A DNA stretch of 33,724 nt, taken from assembly GCA_030429365.1 (NCBI GenBank), contig JAUIEW010000021.1:1-33724 (forward strand), written 5' to 3'. A program made the translations under genes and the position numbers. The stretch is from Phycisphaerae bacterium. GTDB taxonomy: Bacteria > Planctomycetota > Phycisphaerae > UBA1845. Below, in pieces: positions 18,138 through 26,798 of this stretch (position 1 is the first letter of the stretch; every line of letters begins with the position of its first letter). The notes below the pieces were generated by a model. That model saw only the letters and a list, made by a program, of their open reading frames with translations. It was not told the DNA's origin and did no database searches.

Positions 18138-18659
18138 ATGAGTGCAACGCAAACACAGTTGAAGCAAGATCTCTCACCAGCCACGGATCAGAGTGCCGAC
18201 TTTGGTGGTAAGTATCTGACCTTTAATCTGGCGGACGAAGTATACGGTATTGATATTCGCAAGATTCACGAGATCAATGGCGTTTCGAATATCACCCCGG
18301 TGCCATCGATGCCCGATTTCATGAAGGGCGTCATCAACCTGCGCGGAAACGTGATACCCATCATCGATCTGCGACTGAAGATCGGGATGTGCGAAACGGA
18401 GTACAACGAAGAAACCTGTGTCGTTGTTGTCGATATTGGCCGGGACGTCGGCATCGTCGTAGATTCCGTTTCTGAGGTGCTCGACATTGACCCAGAGTGC
18501 ATCAAGCCCGCTCCTCCCATGGGAGCAGGCGTCGACAATTCATACATTCTCGGTATGGGAAACGCTGGCGATTCATTGACGATCCTCATCGACATCGAGA
18601 GAGTGCTGGGTGGTGTTCACGCGGATGACTTCGATGAAGAAGTCGAGTCCGAAGTGTAA
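18138..18659 (+). CDS. cheW: Chemotaxis coupling protein CheW
   Basis: 173 residues: a disordered leader of about 27 residues, then a single CheW domain (GKYLTFNLADEVYGIDI at about 29-45, ITPVPSMPDFMKGVINLRGNV, IPIIDLRLKIG, CVVVVDIGRDVGIVVDSVSEVL, and ILIDIERVLGG). CheW bridges receptors to the CheA kinase in the cytoplasm. AAAGAAAGG lies about ten bases before the ATG. It lies 185 bases after the soluble PAS receptor and probably serves it, with a strong hairpin in between. No cheA, cheY, cheB or cheR is in the window, so this is a satellite receptor-coupler pair that depends on a core array coded elsewhere. Confidence 0.95.
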   Translation: MSATQTQLKQDLSPATDQSADFGGKYLTFNLADEVYGIDIRKIHEINGVSNITPVPSMPDFMKGVINLRGNVIPIIDLRLKIGMCETEYNEETCVVVVDIGRDVGIVVDSVSEVLDIDPECIKPAPPMGAGVDNSYILGMGNAGDSLTILIDIERVLGGVHADDFDEEVESEV

Positions 18660-18786
18660 TCCAACAGCACGTCAAGTCGTCCCAATTGCCATCGCTTCGT
18701 TTGTTGCCAGATCATTTATCCATCTGCCCGCAGTCGTCCGATTTGCGGTAACAACGTTCATTGTACGTGAGCGTTTTTCGCACGCG

Positions 18787-20895
18787 CTATTCGGGCGCTA
18801 CATAGTGCCATTCGCATTGATCGGTCATGGTTTGCCCTTGGTCTGTGCCGACTGCGCGAATCGTGTTCGATCCGGCAGAGAGGATGACCGTGGGCCACTC
18901 GAAGATGTGGTTGTTGCTTTGCTTTACCGGGTATGATCGGTCACCGACGGATAGGCTCACCTCTGAACAATTACTGTAAACCTTGACCGGGACCGTTTGG
19001 TTGTAGCGCTGGTTGAATCTGCTACTCGTGATGTGAACGAATGGCTCATCCGACCAGTTGGCTTTGTACCAGAAGAACGCATCCTTCTTGATCTGACGGT
19101 CATAGGTGACCAGCCCCTTGTCGTTTCGCCCGGGCGCACCGCCTTCATTGCGTTGGTCGCAGGCGAAGTCGAACATGTTCCAAACGAAGCTTCCCCAGAT
19201 AAATGGCCGTGCGTCGATCTGCCGCCAATGACTTTCGTGAAAGAGCGCCTGGTATTCCTCCGGATGCCAATGGCTGTCGTGTTGCGATTTCTTCGGAGGC
19301 AGTTCATGGTGCGCAACGTTGGCGCCTGCGCCGTACTCGCTGATGCCGATGGGGACGGCGGGATGCTTCTCGTGCATTTGGTCGACCCAAGCCCCGAAAT
19401 CGTCGGCTGAATCGTGGTACCACCCGAAATAACGGTTGAATGCAACCAACTCCGTTTGCCAGTTGGCGGCATTTTCGTCCGGTGTGGTTGCAGCACACAC
19501 CGACTGGCGCGTCGGGTCTTCCGCCTTTGCAAGCTTGGCCAACTCCGTGACCAGCGGAATCGGATCGGGCCCCGGTTCCCATGGGGCGGTGATTTCATTG
19601 TGAACACCCCAAAAACAAATGGATGGGTGGTTGTAGTTCTGACGGATGAGTTCAATGAGTTGTTGGCGACTGTTTTCGCGAAACGCATTGGTGTGAAAGA
19701 CTCGGTTGATCAGTGGAATCTCAGCCCAAACGATCAGCCCCAATTGATCGCACAAATCGTAAGCGTATGGGTCTTGTTGATAGTGGGCAAGCCGAACGCA
19801 GGTGCAACCCAACTCACGGATCATCGCGAAATCTTCGTCGTGATGTTTGCGGCTGATCGCCCACCCGATGTCCTGGCGATCCTGATGGCGATTCACACCG
19901 TGGAGCGGATATGGTTTGCCGTTGAGCGTAAACCCTTGGTCTGGATCGACGTTGAACGTGCGAATGCCGAACGATTGCTCATCGCGATCAACGATTTGGT
20001 CTCCGTCAAGCAGCGTCAGCCGCGCTGTGTACATGTAAGGATCTTCGATGCCATGCCAGAGATGCGGCTTGGCGACTTCAACTGCGACCGATGTTGAGGA
20101 TTGACCGTGTCGAACGTTTTCAAGAACCGTTTCTTCGTTTGCGACAGTCTCGCCTTCGCGGTCGATGATTTCCATCCGTGCGCGGAGGTTCGATCTCGTC
20201 GAACCGCTGTTATCGAGCCTGATCGATACTGTGACCGTGGCACTTTCCGCGCCAACTTCTTGCGTCGTCACGTACACGCCCGACGACGCATGGTCCAATG
20301 GAGAAATGCAAAGCGGGCCGGTAAATAGAAGCGACACGTCGCGATATATTCCTCCGAAGAATGTGAAGTCCGCTCCATATGGCGGCACATCTGGGTGCAT
20401 GGCGTTGCTGACAAAAATCAGCAGATCGTTGTCCTGTCCCCAGTCGACAACGTCGGTCAGTTCGAAGACAAATGCGGCGTATCCACCGCGATGTTCGCCA
20501 ACGAATCGCCCATTGAGGAAGACATTCGCCACGGAATTCGCGGCTCCAACCTTCAAGAAGACACGCTCGTTTTCATAACGCTCCGGAATCGGGATGCGCT
20601 TCAGGTACGCCGCTGTCGTGCGAAGGTAATCGGCGCCGCCATCCTGACCATCCAGTGCATTCCAGGTGTGCGGGAGGTCGACGGCTGACGCGCCCGCTGC
20701 ATTGATGTAAGGGCAGCGGATGGACCGCATCGGCGACATGAGCACGTGCCAGCGGCCATTGATGTCCACCCAAGTGCGATAGCCTGGGTGCGAATGCATT
20801 GAAATTGCGTCATCCGCAAATAGATGGCTGGCTGATCCCATCATGCTGGCGGCCAAGATTGACATGATTCCCAGCGTTGGGCAGACGTTGCTCAT
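18787..20895 (-). CDS. Secreted glycoside hydrolase family 2 protein (beta-galactosidase/beta-glucuronidase-like)
   Basis: 702 residues. A signal peptide fills about the first 27 (hydrophobic run to SHLFADDA), so it is exported. A sugar-binding jelly-roll domain follows (about 40-190; DLPHTWNALDGQDGG, FLNGRFVGEHRGGYAAF, FTFFGGIYRDVSL), then an Ig-like domain (about 200-310) and a TIM barrel from about 315 (LHGVNRHQDRQDIGWAIS). The acid/base is Glu434 in CFWGVHNEI and the nucleophile Glu520 in GISEYGAG, both intact. An extra C-terminal beta domain ends the protein. GAAGGA about eight bases upstream supports the ATG. GH2 enzymes release galactose, glucuronate or mannose ends; the exact sugar cannot be read from these motifs. 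It converges with cheW and has no sugar-use neighbours. Confidence 0.93.
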   Translation of the reverse strand: MSNVCPTLGIMSILAASMMGSASHLFADDAISMHSHPGYRTWVDINGRWHVLMSPMRSIRCPYINAAGASAVDLPHTWNALDGQDGGADYLRTTAAYLKRIPIPERYENERVFLKVGAANSVANVFLNGRFVGEHRGGYAAFVFELTDVVDWGQDNDLLIFVSNAMHPDVPPYGADFTFFGGIYRDVSLLFTGPLCISPLDHASSGVYVTTQEVGAESATVTVSIRLDNSGSTRSNLRARMEIIDREGETVANEETVLENVRHGQSSTSVAVEVAKPHLWHGIEDPYMYTARLTLLDGDQIVDRDEQSFGIRTFNVDPDQGFTLNGKPYPLHGVNRHQDRQDIGWAISRKHHDEDFAMIRELGCTCVRLAHYQQDPYAYDLCDQLGLIVWAEIPLINRVFHTNAFRENSRQQLIELIRQNYNHPSICFWGVHNEITAPWEPGPDPIPLVTELAKLAKAEDPTRQSVCAATTPDENAANWQTELVAFNRYFGWYHDSADDFGAWVDQMHEKHPAVPIGISEYGAGANVAHHELPPKKSQHDSHWHPEEYQALFHESHWRQIDARPFIWGSFVWNMFDFACDQRNEGGAPGRNDKGLVTYDRQIKKDAFFWYKANWSDEPFVHITSSRFNQRYNQTVPVKVYSNCSEVSLSVGDRSYPVKQSNNHIFEWPTVILSAGSNTIRAVGTDQGQTMTDQCEWHYVAPE

Positions 20896-21359
20896 TGGTC
20901 GAATTCCTTCATTCTTATCAATTGTCCTACGCGCCGCCGCTTGGCGTTAGAATCAGGAGACGGGCAATTTCAAACCGTGCGGGGCGAATTGTCGCACGGC
21001 GAAGGAGGCAAGCGCGCGACCTAGAATTGGCGCAAGTATACCGTAGAGTCCGCGGTTACACCTGGCCGCATTGAGGGATTTGGGAGTCAATCGACCTGCT
21101 TCGCCCTCAACCTGTTCTCCAGAATGCCAGCCGCCCTTCGCCAGGTGTGACGCCGCGACCGATGTGCCCAATGCGATTTGCAAAGGATGGACCTCATGGT
21201 GTATATCTGCGTCCACACCGGTGATCATCGATCACGGGAAGCGTTATAATTAAATGACCTGAGCATTTTCACGGATACGCATTGGTCAGCTTGGTGTCGA
21301 AGAGCTGCTCCTTTGTGTCACAAAACGGAGCTGGCAGCGGAAGTGTGCCAGACTTTTCT
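20896..21359. other. Divergent intergenic region between the GH2 gene and the thiolase
   Basis: About 460 bases. A 91-codon frame (20953-21228, minus, ATG start) shows no family motif or ribosome binding site, and I do not call it. The right part holds the promoter-like site at 21221-21250, and a leader of about 100 bases to the thiolase ATG. The left part carries the GH2 ribosome binding site. I see no RNA structure that I can name. Confidence 0.45.
21221..21250 (+). promoter_or_regulatory. Putative thiolase promoter with overlapping inverted repeat
   Basis: A consensus -10 box, TATAAT, lies at 21245-21250. Where the -35 box should be stands an inverted repeat, GTGATC-ATC-GATCAC (21221-21235), and no good TTGACA. 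The palindrome in place of the -35 suggests activator-dependent or repressed transcription. Its half-site differs from the palindrome at 26814-26829, so the two promoters need not share a regulator. Confidence 0.45.
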
Positions 21360-22565
21360 ATGACACGTCGTGCTGCTGTTGTTGCTGCCGTTCGAACTCC
21401 TGTCGGGCGCTATGGCGGGAAGCTTGCATCGGTTCGCCCGGACGATCTCGCAGCGGTCGTCATTCGGGAAGTTGTCCGGCGGACAGGCATTGACGCCTCG
21501 TTCGTTGATGATGTGTACTTCGGGGCAGCCAACCAAGCCGGCGAAGACAACCGCAATGTCGCGAGGATGGCGGCTTTGCTCGCAGGGCTGCCGGAGACCA
21601 TTCCAGGTTCGACGGTGAATCGTCTGTGCGCGTCGGGGCTCGAAGCTGTGAACATCGCAGCCCGAATGATCGAGGCAAATCACGGTGATGTGTTCATCGC
21701 TGGTGGCGTTGAATCGATGAGCCGCGCGCCGTACGTACTGAGCAAAGCCGACTCGGCTTATGGGCGTGCGCAGGAGATTTTTGACACGTCCATCGGGTGG
21801 CGGTTTGTCAATCCTGCATTGTCCAAGCTGCATCATCCGTACGCGATGGGTGAGACCGCAGAAAACGTGGCGCGGAAGTACGAGATTGATCGAGAGGCGC
21901 AGGATCGATTTGCACTATCGAGCCAGCAGAAGTGGGCCGCCGCTCATGAACGTGGTGCCTTCAAGGAAGAAATCGTGCCGGTGGAAATCCCGCAGCGAAA
22001 GGGACCTTCGGTGATTGTGGATACTGACGAGCATCCGCGTCCTGATGTCACGATGGAGCAGTTGGCAAAACTCCGCCCGGTGTTTGCAAAGGATGACAAG
22101 GGGACGGTGACTGCGGGAAACTCTTCCGGTGTGAACGATGGTGCGGCAGCGCTGATGCTCGTGGAGGAATCGAAGGCCAAATCGCTTGGATTGGAACCGC
22201 TCGCGTTCGTGGGGTGCAGTGCATCGGCTGGCGTTGATCCGGCGTACATGGGACTAGGGCCGATTCCAGCGATTCGCAAGGCGCTGGATCGTGCAGAACT
22301 GACGCTTGACGACATGGGACTCGTCGAAATCAACGAAGCCTTCGCGGCACAGTCGATCGCATGTCAGCGCGAGCTTGGAATCGACGGCGACAAATTGAAC
22401 GTGAAGGGCGGGGCGATCGCAGTTGGGCATCCCCTTGGCTGCAGCGGCGCGCGCATCGCGACGACACTCGTTCACGAAATGAGGCAACGCGGCGTAGAAC
22501 GCGCCATCGCTTCACTGTGTGTTGGCGTGGGGCAAGGTCTGGCGACTGTTTTCGAAATGGCGTAG
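21360..22565 (+). CDS. Thiolase, PcaF-like (3-oxoadipyl-CoA thiolase / acetyl-CoA acyltransferase family)
   Basis: 401 residues from ATG 21360; the open frame extends to TTG 21282, but the thiolase N-terminus ([21 protein letters not shown]) begins at the ATG. Catalytic residues are present: Cys90 in [11 protein letters not shown], His357 in [12 protein letters not shown], and Cys387 in SLCVGVGQG. The stretches [20 protein letters not shown] and [11 protein letters not shown] are hallmarks of the PcaF/PaaJ branch, which cleaves 3-oxoadipyl-CoA to succinyl-CoA and acetyl-CoA; by motif I place it closer to that branch than to plain acetoacetyl-CoA thiolases. It faces the aminotransferase gene tail to tail, 26 bases apart, and would complete the pathway encoded by the minus-strand operon. 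Related enzymes accept several 3-oxoacyl-CoAs, so the substrate is open. Confidence 0.94.
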   Translation: MTRRAAVVAAVRTPVGRYGGKLASVRPDDLAAVVIREVVRRTGIDASFVDDVYFGAANQAGEDNRNVARMAALLAGLPETIPGSTVNRLCASGLEAVNIAARMIEANHGDVFIAGGVESMSRAPYVLSKADSAYGRAQEIFDTSIGWRFVNPALSKLHHPYAMGETAENVARKYEIDREAQDRFALSSQQKWAAAHERGAFKEEIVPVEIPQRKGPSVIVDTDEHPRPDVTMEQLAKLRPVFAKDDKGTVTAGNSSGVNDGAAALMLVEESKAKSLGLEPLAFVGCSASAGVDPAYMGLGPIPAIRKALDRAELTLDDMGLVEINEAFAAQSIACQRELGIDGDKLNVKGGAIAVGHPLGCSGARIATTLVHEMRQRGVERAIASLCVGVGQGLATVFEMA

Positions 22566-22591
22566 ACACCTTCTCCACAGGGCCCGCGCAC

Positions 22592-23914
22592 TTACGGCAT
22601 CGACGCGATCTTTGCCAAGCCCGATTCCATGGCGGCGACCAGGGCGTCAATCTCCACTTCGGTCATCGGGGTTGAAAGCGTCGCAGAGCACGTATTGATC
22701 ATCAGGAAACCTTCATCAAACAGATGATCGAGTAGCGCAGTCAACCGATTCTTCTCGGCGTCCGTGTTAAATGCTTCGCGGAAGTTGTGCGGAGGTTCTT
22801 CCTTCATATGGACACGCAGCATCGAGCCGCCACCCGTGACGCTTGCACGAGCACCAGTGGTGTCGATGGCTTTTTGAATTCCCTCGATCGCACGATTTGT
22901 CAATCCGTTGAGGCGAGCAATCTCCTTGTGGTCGAATAGTTGCATTGCGGTGAGCCCTGCCGACGTGGAGATGGGGTTGGCAGAGAATGTACCGGAATGC
23001 GGAAACAGATACTTGTGGGATTTGGGATTGAGCACGTCCATGACTTCGGCACGACCCGCCACTGCACCGACCGGGAAACCGCCGCCGATCATCTTGCCCA
23101 AGGCAGTGAGGTCGGGCTTGATGCCGAAGCGCGTCTGAAGGCCACCATATTCCGAGCGGAAGGTGATGACTTCGTCGAGCACGAGGAGGGCATTGTGTTC
23201 AGTGACCCAATTTCGTATGGCCTCAAGGTATTCAGGCTTTGCGAGATTCAGGCCGACGCGATGGGGCATGAGATCGAGTAGGACACAGGCAACCTCGTGG
23301 GCGTGTGCATTGAGGATATTGATGGCGCGCTCGGCGTTGTTAAACGGGATGATCACAACATCGCGAAGCGCAGACTCCGGTGTGCCGAAAACGAGCGGAA
23401 CGGAGTGCGGTTTGTCATCGCTGCCCCAGGTTTCCGGCGTCGGCGCCTGCGAGACCTCGGCGTAATCGTATCCCCCGTGGTAGGCGCCTTCGACCTTGGC
23501 GACCTTGTATTTACCAGTGAACGCACGGCTGGCTTTGATCGCGACCATGATGGCCTCGGTGCCGGAGTTGACGAATCGGAGCATGTCGAACGACGGCGAT
23601 CGTGAGCAAAGGTGCTCGGCGTATACGACTTCGGCTTCCGTGGCCATCATGAATGCTGAACCGCGGGCCATCTGCTCGTTGACGACCCGAACGATTTCGG
23701 GATGGGCGTGCCCATGGATGAGCGAGGCCATGTTGTTCGAGAAGTCGATTCGCGTAACGCCGTCAATGTCGGTGACCCGGCAGCCTTTGCCGAAAGCCAC
23801 GTATGGCGGGTAGGGGGCGCGAATGATGGAGTTGCGCGAGACGCCGCCAGGGAGGACTTTTTGCGCCCTCGCGTAGAGTTCGGCGCTTCTCGAGAGTTCA
23901 GTTTGCGTTTTCAT
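22592..23914 (-). CDS. Class III (PLP) aminotransferase, GSAM-like; candidate beta-amino acid transaminase
   Basis: 440 residues. PLP-binding motifs are intact: NSGTEAIMVAIKASRA at about 117-131, YHGGYDY at about 145, Asp247 in LLVLDEVITFR, and the Schiff-base Lys274 in LGKMIGGGFPVGAVAGR. The fold matches glutamate-1-semialdehyde aminomutase, but the N-terminal substrate loop reads PGGVSRNSIIRAPYPPY (Arg27) instead of the PGGVNSPVRAF of true aminomutases. A Gly-Gly-x-Ser/Thr-Arg loop before a Pro-aromatic-Pro is what I recall in beta-phenylalanine-type transaminases. It is the last gene of an operon in which its ATG overlaps the preceding stop (ATGA). The expected reaction is conversion of a beta-amino acid to a 3-oxoacid, which the CoA transferase can then activate. 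The fold is sure; the substrate is inference. Confidence 0.9.
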   Translation of the reverse strand: MKTQTELSRSAELYARAQKVLPGGVSRNSIIRAPYPPYVAFGKGCRVTDIDGVTRIDFSNNMASLIHGHAHPEIVRVVNEQMARGSAFMMATEAEVVYAEHLCSRSPSFDMLRFVNSGTEAIMVAIKASRAFTGKYKVAKVEGAYHGGYDYAEVSQAPTPETWGSDDKPHSVPLVFGTPESALRDVVIIPFNNAERAINILNAHAHEVACVLLDLMPHRVGLNLAKPEYLEAIRNWVTEHNALLVLDEVITFRSEYGGLQTRFGIKPDLTALGKMIGGGFPVGAVAGRAEVMDVLNPKSHKYLFPHSGTFSANPISTSAGLTAMQLFDHKEIARLNGLTNRAIEGIQKAIDTTGARASVTGGGSMLRVHMKEEPPHNFREAFNTDAEKNRLTALLDHLFDEGFLMINTCSATLSTPMTEVEIDALVAAMESGLAKIASMP

Positions 23915-24594
23915 TTCTTGCCTGCCGTAGCGCTTTCGCGAATGTCGCTGAGTGGAGCGCCGGTTTGGTTTTGAACGTCTTTGAATTCGACACCCGGGCT
24001 AAGTTCGGTAACCCCAAAGCCGCCCGGCGTAACGTCGATAACCGCGAGGTTTGTGTAAATACGATTAACCACTCCAAGCCCGGTCAGTGGGTACGTGCAT
24101 GATTCGACGAGTTTGGGCTCGCCCTGCTTGGTAGTGTGCTGAGTGATGACGTAAATGGACTTGACCCCGGCCACGAGGTCCATCGCGCCGCCGACAGCCG
24201 GTATCGCATCGGGCTGCCCCGTTGACCAGTTTGCAAGATCGCCGTTTTGAGCTACCTGCAACGCGCCAAGTACGCAGAGATCGATGTGCCCTCCGCGAAT
24301 CATGACAAAGCTGTCCGCGTGGTGAAAGTATGCGGCGCCTGGCATCGCGGTGACCTGCCGCTTGCCAGCATTGATCAGTTCCGGATCGCCCTGACCGGCA
24401 GCAGGTGACGGGCCCATACCAATCAGACCATTCTCCGTATGGTAGATCAGCGTTTTGTCTTCGGGCACGAATTTCGCAACGAGTTCGGGAATGCCGATGC
24501 CAAGATTCACGTACCACCCGTTGGGTATGTCTTGGGCGAGTCGGGCGGCCATCTCGTCTCGCGACCTTCCCGCTTTTAGATCATTGCTGGTCAT
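23911..24594 (-). CDS. 3-oxoacid CoA-transferase, subunit B (PcaJ/ScoB-like)
   Basis: 227 residues, usual length for the beta subunit. The catalytic glutamate is Glu54 in YHTENGLIGMGP, which forms the glutamyl-CoA intermediate. Other family stretches are VNLGIGIPELVAKFV, GGHIDLCVLGALQV, GGAMDLVAGVKSIYVITQHTT, and CTYPLTGLGVVNRIYTNLAVIDV; the last has the PcaJ-type form. With subunit A it would move CoA, probably from succinyl-CoA, to a 3-oxoacid. The start overlaps the stop of subunit A by four bases and the stop overlaps the aminotransferase ATG by four bases, so translation is coupled on both sides. Confidence 0.94.
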   Translation of the reverse strand: MTSNDLKAGRSRDEMAARLAQDIPNGWYVNLGIGIPELVAKFVPEDKTLIYHTENGLIGMGPSPAAGQGDPELINAGKRQVTAMPGAAYFHHADSFVMIRGGHIDLCVLGALQVAQNGDLANWSTGQPDAIPAVGGAMDLVAGVKSIYVITQHTTKQGEPKLVESCTYPLTGLGVVNRIYTNLAVIDVTPGGFGVTELSPGVEFKDVQNQTGAPLSDIRESATAGKK

Positions 24595-25301
24595 GGATAG
24601 GTGGCTCCCGCGGCGACGAGTTCGGATTCGTGGGCAGGCTGTGCAACTTGAACGACACGATCCACAAAGATGCCCGGCGTCACGATCGTCTCAGGGTCAA
24701 TCTCGCCAGCCTCCACGACACTTTCAACCTGAACGATGGTGGTTTCAGCGGCCGTCGCCATGATCGGTCCGAAGTTGCGAGCTGTTTTGTTATAGAGCAG
24801 GTTGCCGTGGACGTCAGCCATGCGCGCCTTGATGATGGTGAAGTCTGCCCGAAGGCCCCGTTCCATCACGTATTGCTTGCCTTCAAACTCACGCAGTTCC
24901 TTGCCCTCGGCCAGCGGCGTACCGACAGCCGTCGCGGTGTAGAAGGCAGGGACTCCCGCGCCGCCGCAGCGAATGCGCTCGGCCAGTGTGCCCTGCGGAA
25001 CCAGTTCGAGTTTGATTTGCCCGTTGCGGTATAGTTCGGTAAAGACGGTTGAGTTTGCGGTTCGTGGATACGAGCAGACCGCTTTCGAAACGCGGCCCGC
25101 TTTGATAAGGGCTGCAAGACCGACTTCGCCGGAACCGGTGTTGTTGCTCACGATGGTCAGGTCGGATGCGCCCTGATCGATGAGCGCGTGCAGCAACTCG
25201 ATAGGACTGCCTGCTTCGCCGAACCCACCGATCATGATGGTCGCGCCGTCGAAGACATCGGCGACCGCTTCATGTGCGGTGTTCACACGCTTGTCAATCA
25301 T
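24591..25301 (-). CDS. 3-oxoacid CoA-transferase, subunit A (PcaI/ScoA-like)
   Basis: 236 residues from the ATG at 25301. That ATG overlaps the aminomutase stop as ATGA, the same coupling used by the next two genes; an ATG three codons upstream (25310) is the alternative. The glycine-rich CoA loop is IMIGGFGEAGSPIELL. The run KAVCSYPRTANSTVFTELYR, then LELVPQGTLAERIRCGG and LLYNKTARNFGPIMATAAE, and the end TPGIFVDRVVQV match PcaI (3-oxoadipate CoA-transferase) closely by memory, more so than AtoD or ScoA. It functions as a heteromer with subunit B. Its position right after the aminomutase and before the transaminase ties CoA activation to amino acid breakdown. Confidence 0.94.
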   Translation of the reverse strand: MIDKRVNTAHEAVADVFDGATIMIGGFGEAGSPIELLHALIDQGASDLTIVSNNTGSGEVGLAALIKAGRVSKAVCSYPRTANSTVFTELYRNGQIKLELVPQGTLAERIRCGGAGVPAFYTATAVGTPLAEGKELREFEGKQYVMERGLRADFTIIKARMADVHGNLLYNKTARNFGPIMATAAETTIVQVESVVEAGEIDPETIVTPGIFVDRVVQVAQPAHESELVAAGATYP

Positions 25302-26764
25302 CCCGCGCATCCTGGTCTTTTGGAAGATGACGGATCACTGGTCGGCGCCTCGCCGGCTTTCTTCACCCGGTTGTAGTTATACAATCCGGCTTCGTCGAAG
25401 AGCACGCGGTCTTCATAGTCGTCGAACCAGACCGCCTTCGGGTTGCGACCGACGATACAAACCTTCCCCTTATCCGGCGCGCTGCCCGCATTGCGGAGAA
25501 TCTTGAAAATCACGACGCCATTCTCTGACCCAGGCAAACCCGGAATCGGTTCATTGGTGACAGCCGCCACCTCCGTCTTGCCTTTGTAGTGGGTAATCGA
25601 AAGTTTGGCATGGCATTCGACGCCAGACAATCCGCGCTGCGACGTGTTGAGAATATTCCATGCGTCTTCGATCGGGATGTTGAATGCCCGGTATGCGACG
25701 ATGTCGCGGCCGCAGAAAAAGTAATGATTCTCTCCGCCAGCCCGTTTGAATTCGCGTTGGAGAATGCGGAGCGCATCGGCGTCGTCGTTGATGCCTTTGA
25801 TGATGGGGGCTTGGTTCTCAACCGTCAGCCACCCGCGGGAAACGAGGCCTCGCATCGCCTTGCCAGTATCCGGAATCCACTGTTTGAAGCCCTTTTCATC
25901 CTCGATGAAGTTGCCATCGGCGTCCTTGGCGAGGATCTCGTCGGGATGCTGGAAGTGCAGCATGAAGTGCATGCCGACCTGCGGATAGGTCTCGTGAAAC
26001 TTGTCGAGCATTTCCAGGAAGTTGTTGTCGAAACGCTGGGGGTAGAATGCCATTTCCTTGGTGCCGACGCGGATGGATTCGATCCCGGCTTCTGCCAGTG
26101 CGCCAAACCATGCTGCGAGTTTGGAATTGCTCAAGACCATCGCATCGCCGCCCGAAAGGAGAATCTCGCGGAGTTTCTCGCGGCCGGTTTCGGGATGACG
26201 CCCGCCGTTGGCTTCGATGGCCGCGTTGGTTTCCTTAATATATGCGACGATCTCCGGAATCTGCGCAAGACCCTTCTTCGCGACCGTCCCATCCTGCCGC
26301 TCGATTTCTTTTCGGGCGATCAGTTCTTCGCGGTAGCAAAAACGGCAGTGCGCGGAGCACGTCGAAATGACGTACATCAGGCCCATTTCGTACTTGTGCA
26401 GCAGCCCCTCGACGGGTGAATAGTCCATCTGGTAACCGGGGTCTTCCGAACCTTGAAGGTTGTCGGTTTCGTCCGGGCTGGCTTTCACGATTCGGCTGAT
26501 CGCTGCGGAATTCTTTGCGAGTTCGTAATAGTGACGGGTCATCTTCACCGGCATGCGCTTCTCAACATCGCGCTCGGTCCCTTTCAGGACCCGCAAGGAG
26601 ACGACTTCGTCTTCGGAATAGAAATGCAGCATGTCCTCCGGCGCTTTTTCGTCGAAAAACGGCGAGAGTCCATTGATGATGTCGCGTTGGTATTGGGTGT
26701 CCTTGACCGTGTCGAGAAACGCCTGCTCGCGCGCGGTGGGAATGTGCTGTAGCTTCTGAATCAT
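25298..26764 (-). CDS. KamA-like radical SAM aminomutase (PLP-dependent 2,3-aminomutase family), divergent substrate site
   Basis: 488 residues from ATG 26764, which has GGAG eight bases upstream; a TTG one codon earlier is less likely. The radical SAM cluster motif is CSAHCRFCYREEL (Cys136, Cys140, Cys143), followed by LLSGGDAMVLS for SAM binding. The barrel end IIKGINDDADALRILQREF matches the KamA family (LLRGVND type). The PLP lysine is probably Lys396 in HYKGKTEV; the GGGGK loop of classical KamA is reduced. The two aspartates that hold the lysine side chain in lysine 2,3-aminomutase (Asp293, Asp330) align here with Arg353 and with a hydrophobic/Thr stretch. The protein is about 70 residues longer than the clostridial enzyme. 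It is the first gene of the operon and would shift an amino group from C2 to C3, probably of an acidic amino acid. Confidence 0.9.
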   Translation of the reverse strand: MIQKLQHIPTAREQAFLDTVKDTQYQRDIINGLSPFFDEKAPEDMLHFYSEDEVVSLRVLKGTERDVEKRMPVKMTRHYYELAKNSAAISRIVKASPDETDNLQGSEDPGYQMDYSPVEGLLHKYEMGLMYVISTCSAHCRFCYREELIARKEIERQDGTVAKKGLAQIPEIVAYIKETNAAIEANGGRHPETGREKLREILLSGGDAMVLSNSKLAAWFGALAEAGIESIRVGTKEMAFYPQRFDNNFLEMLDKFHETYPQVGMHFMLHFQHPDEILAKDADGNFIEDEKGFKQWIPDTGKAMRGLVSRGWLTVENQAPIIKGINDDADALRILQREFKRAGGENHYFFCGRDIVAYRAFNIPIEDAWNILNTSQRGLSGVECHAKLSITHYKGKTEVAAVTNEPIPGLPGSENGVVIFKILRNAGSAPDKGKVCIVGRNPKAVWFDDYEDRVLFDEAGLYNYNRVKKAGEAPTSDPSSSKRPGCAG

Positions 26765-26798
26765 CAATGGATCTCCGCTTCAGATGTCGATATTGTTT

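Noticed and set aside
20953-21228. Minus-strand frame of 91 codons between the GH2 and thiolase genes
   Set aside because: It begins with ATG but has no ribosome binding site, no family motif, and its start lies within the palindrome of the thiolase promoter.
22592-23914. Haem-pathway glutamate-1-semialdehyde aminomutase
   Set aside because: The family fold fits, but the substrate loop differs from the PGGVNSPVRAF form and the gene sits in a CoA-transferase operon.
21360-26764. Classical clostridial lysine fermentation cluster
   Set aside because: Only the first enzyme type is present; the 5,6-aminomutase, 3,5-diaminohexanoate dehydrogenase, cleavage enzyme and ammonia lyase genes are missing, and the aminomutase lacks the lysine-binding aspartates.
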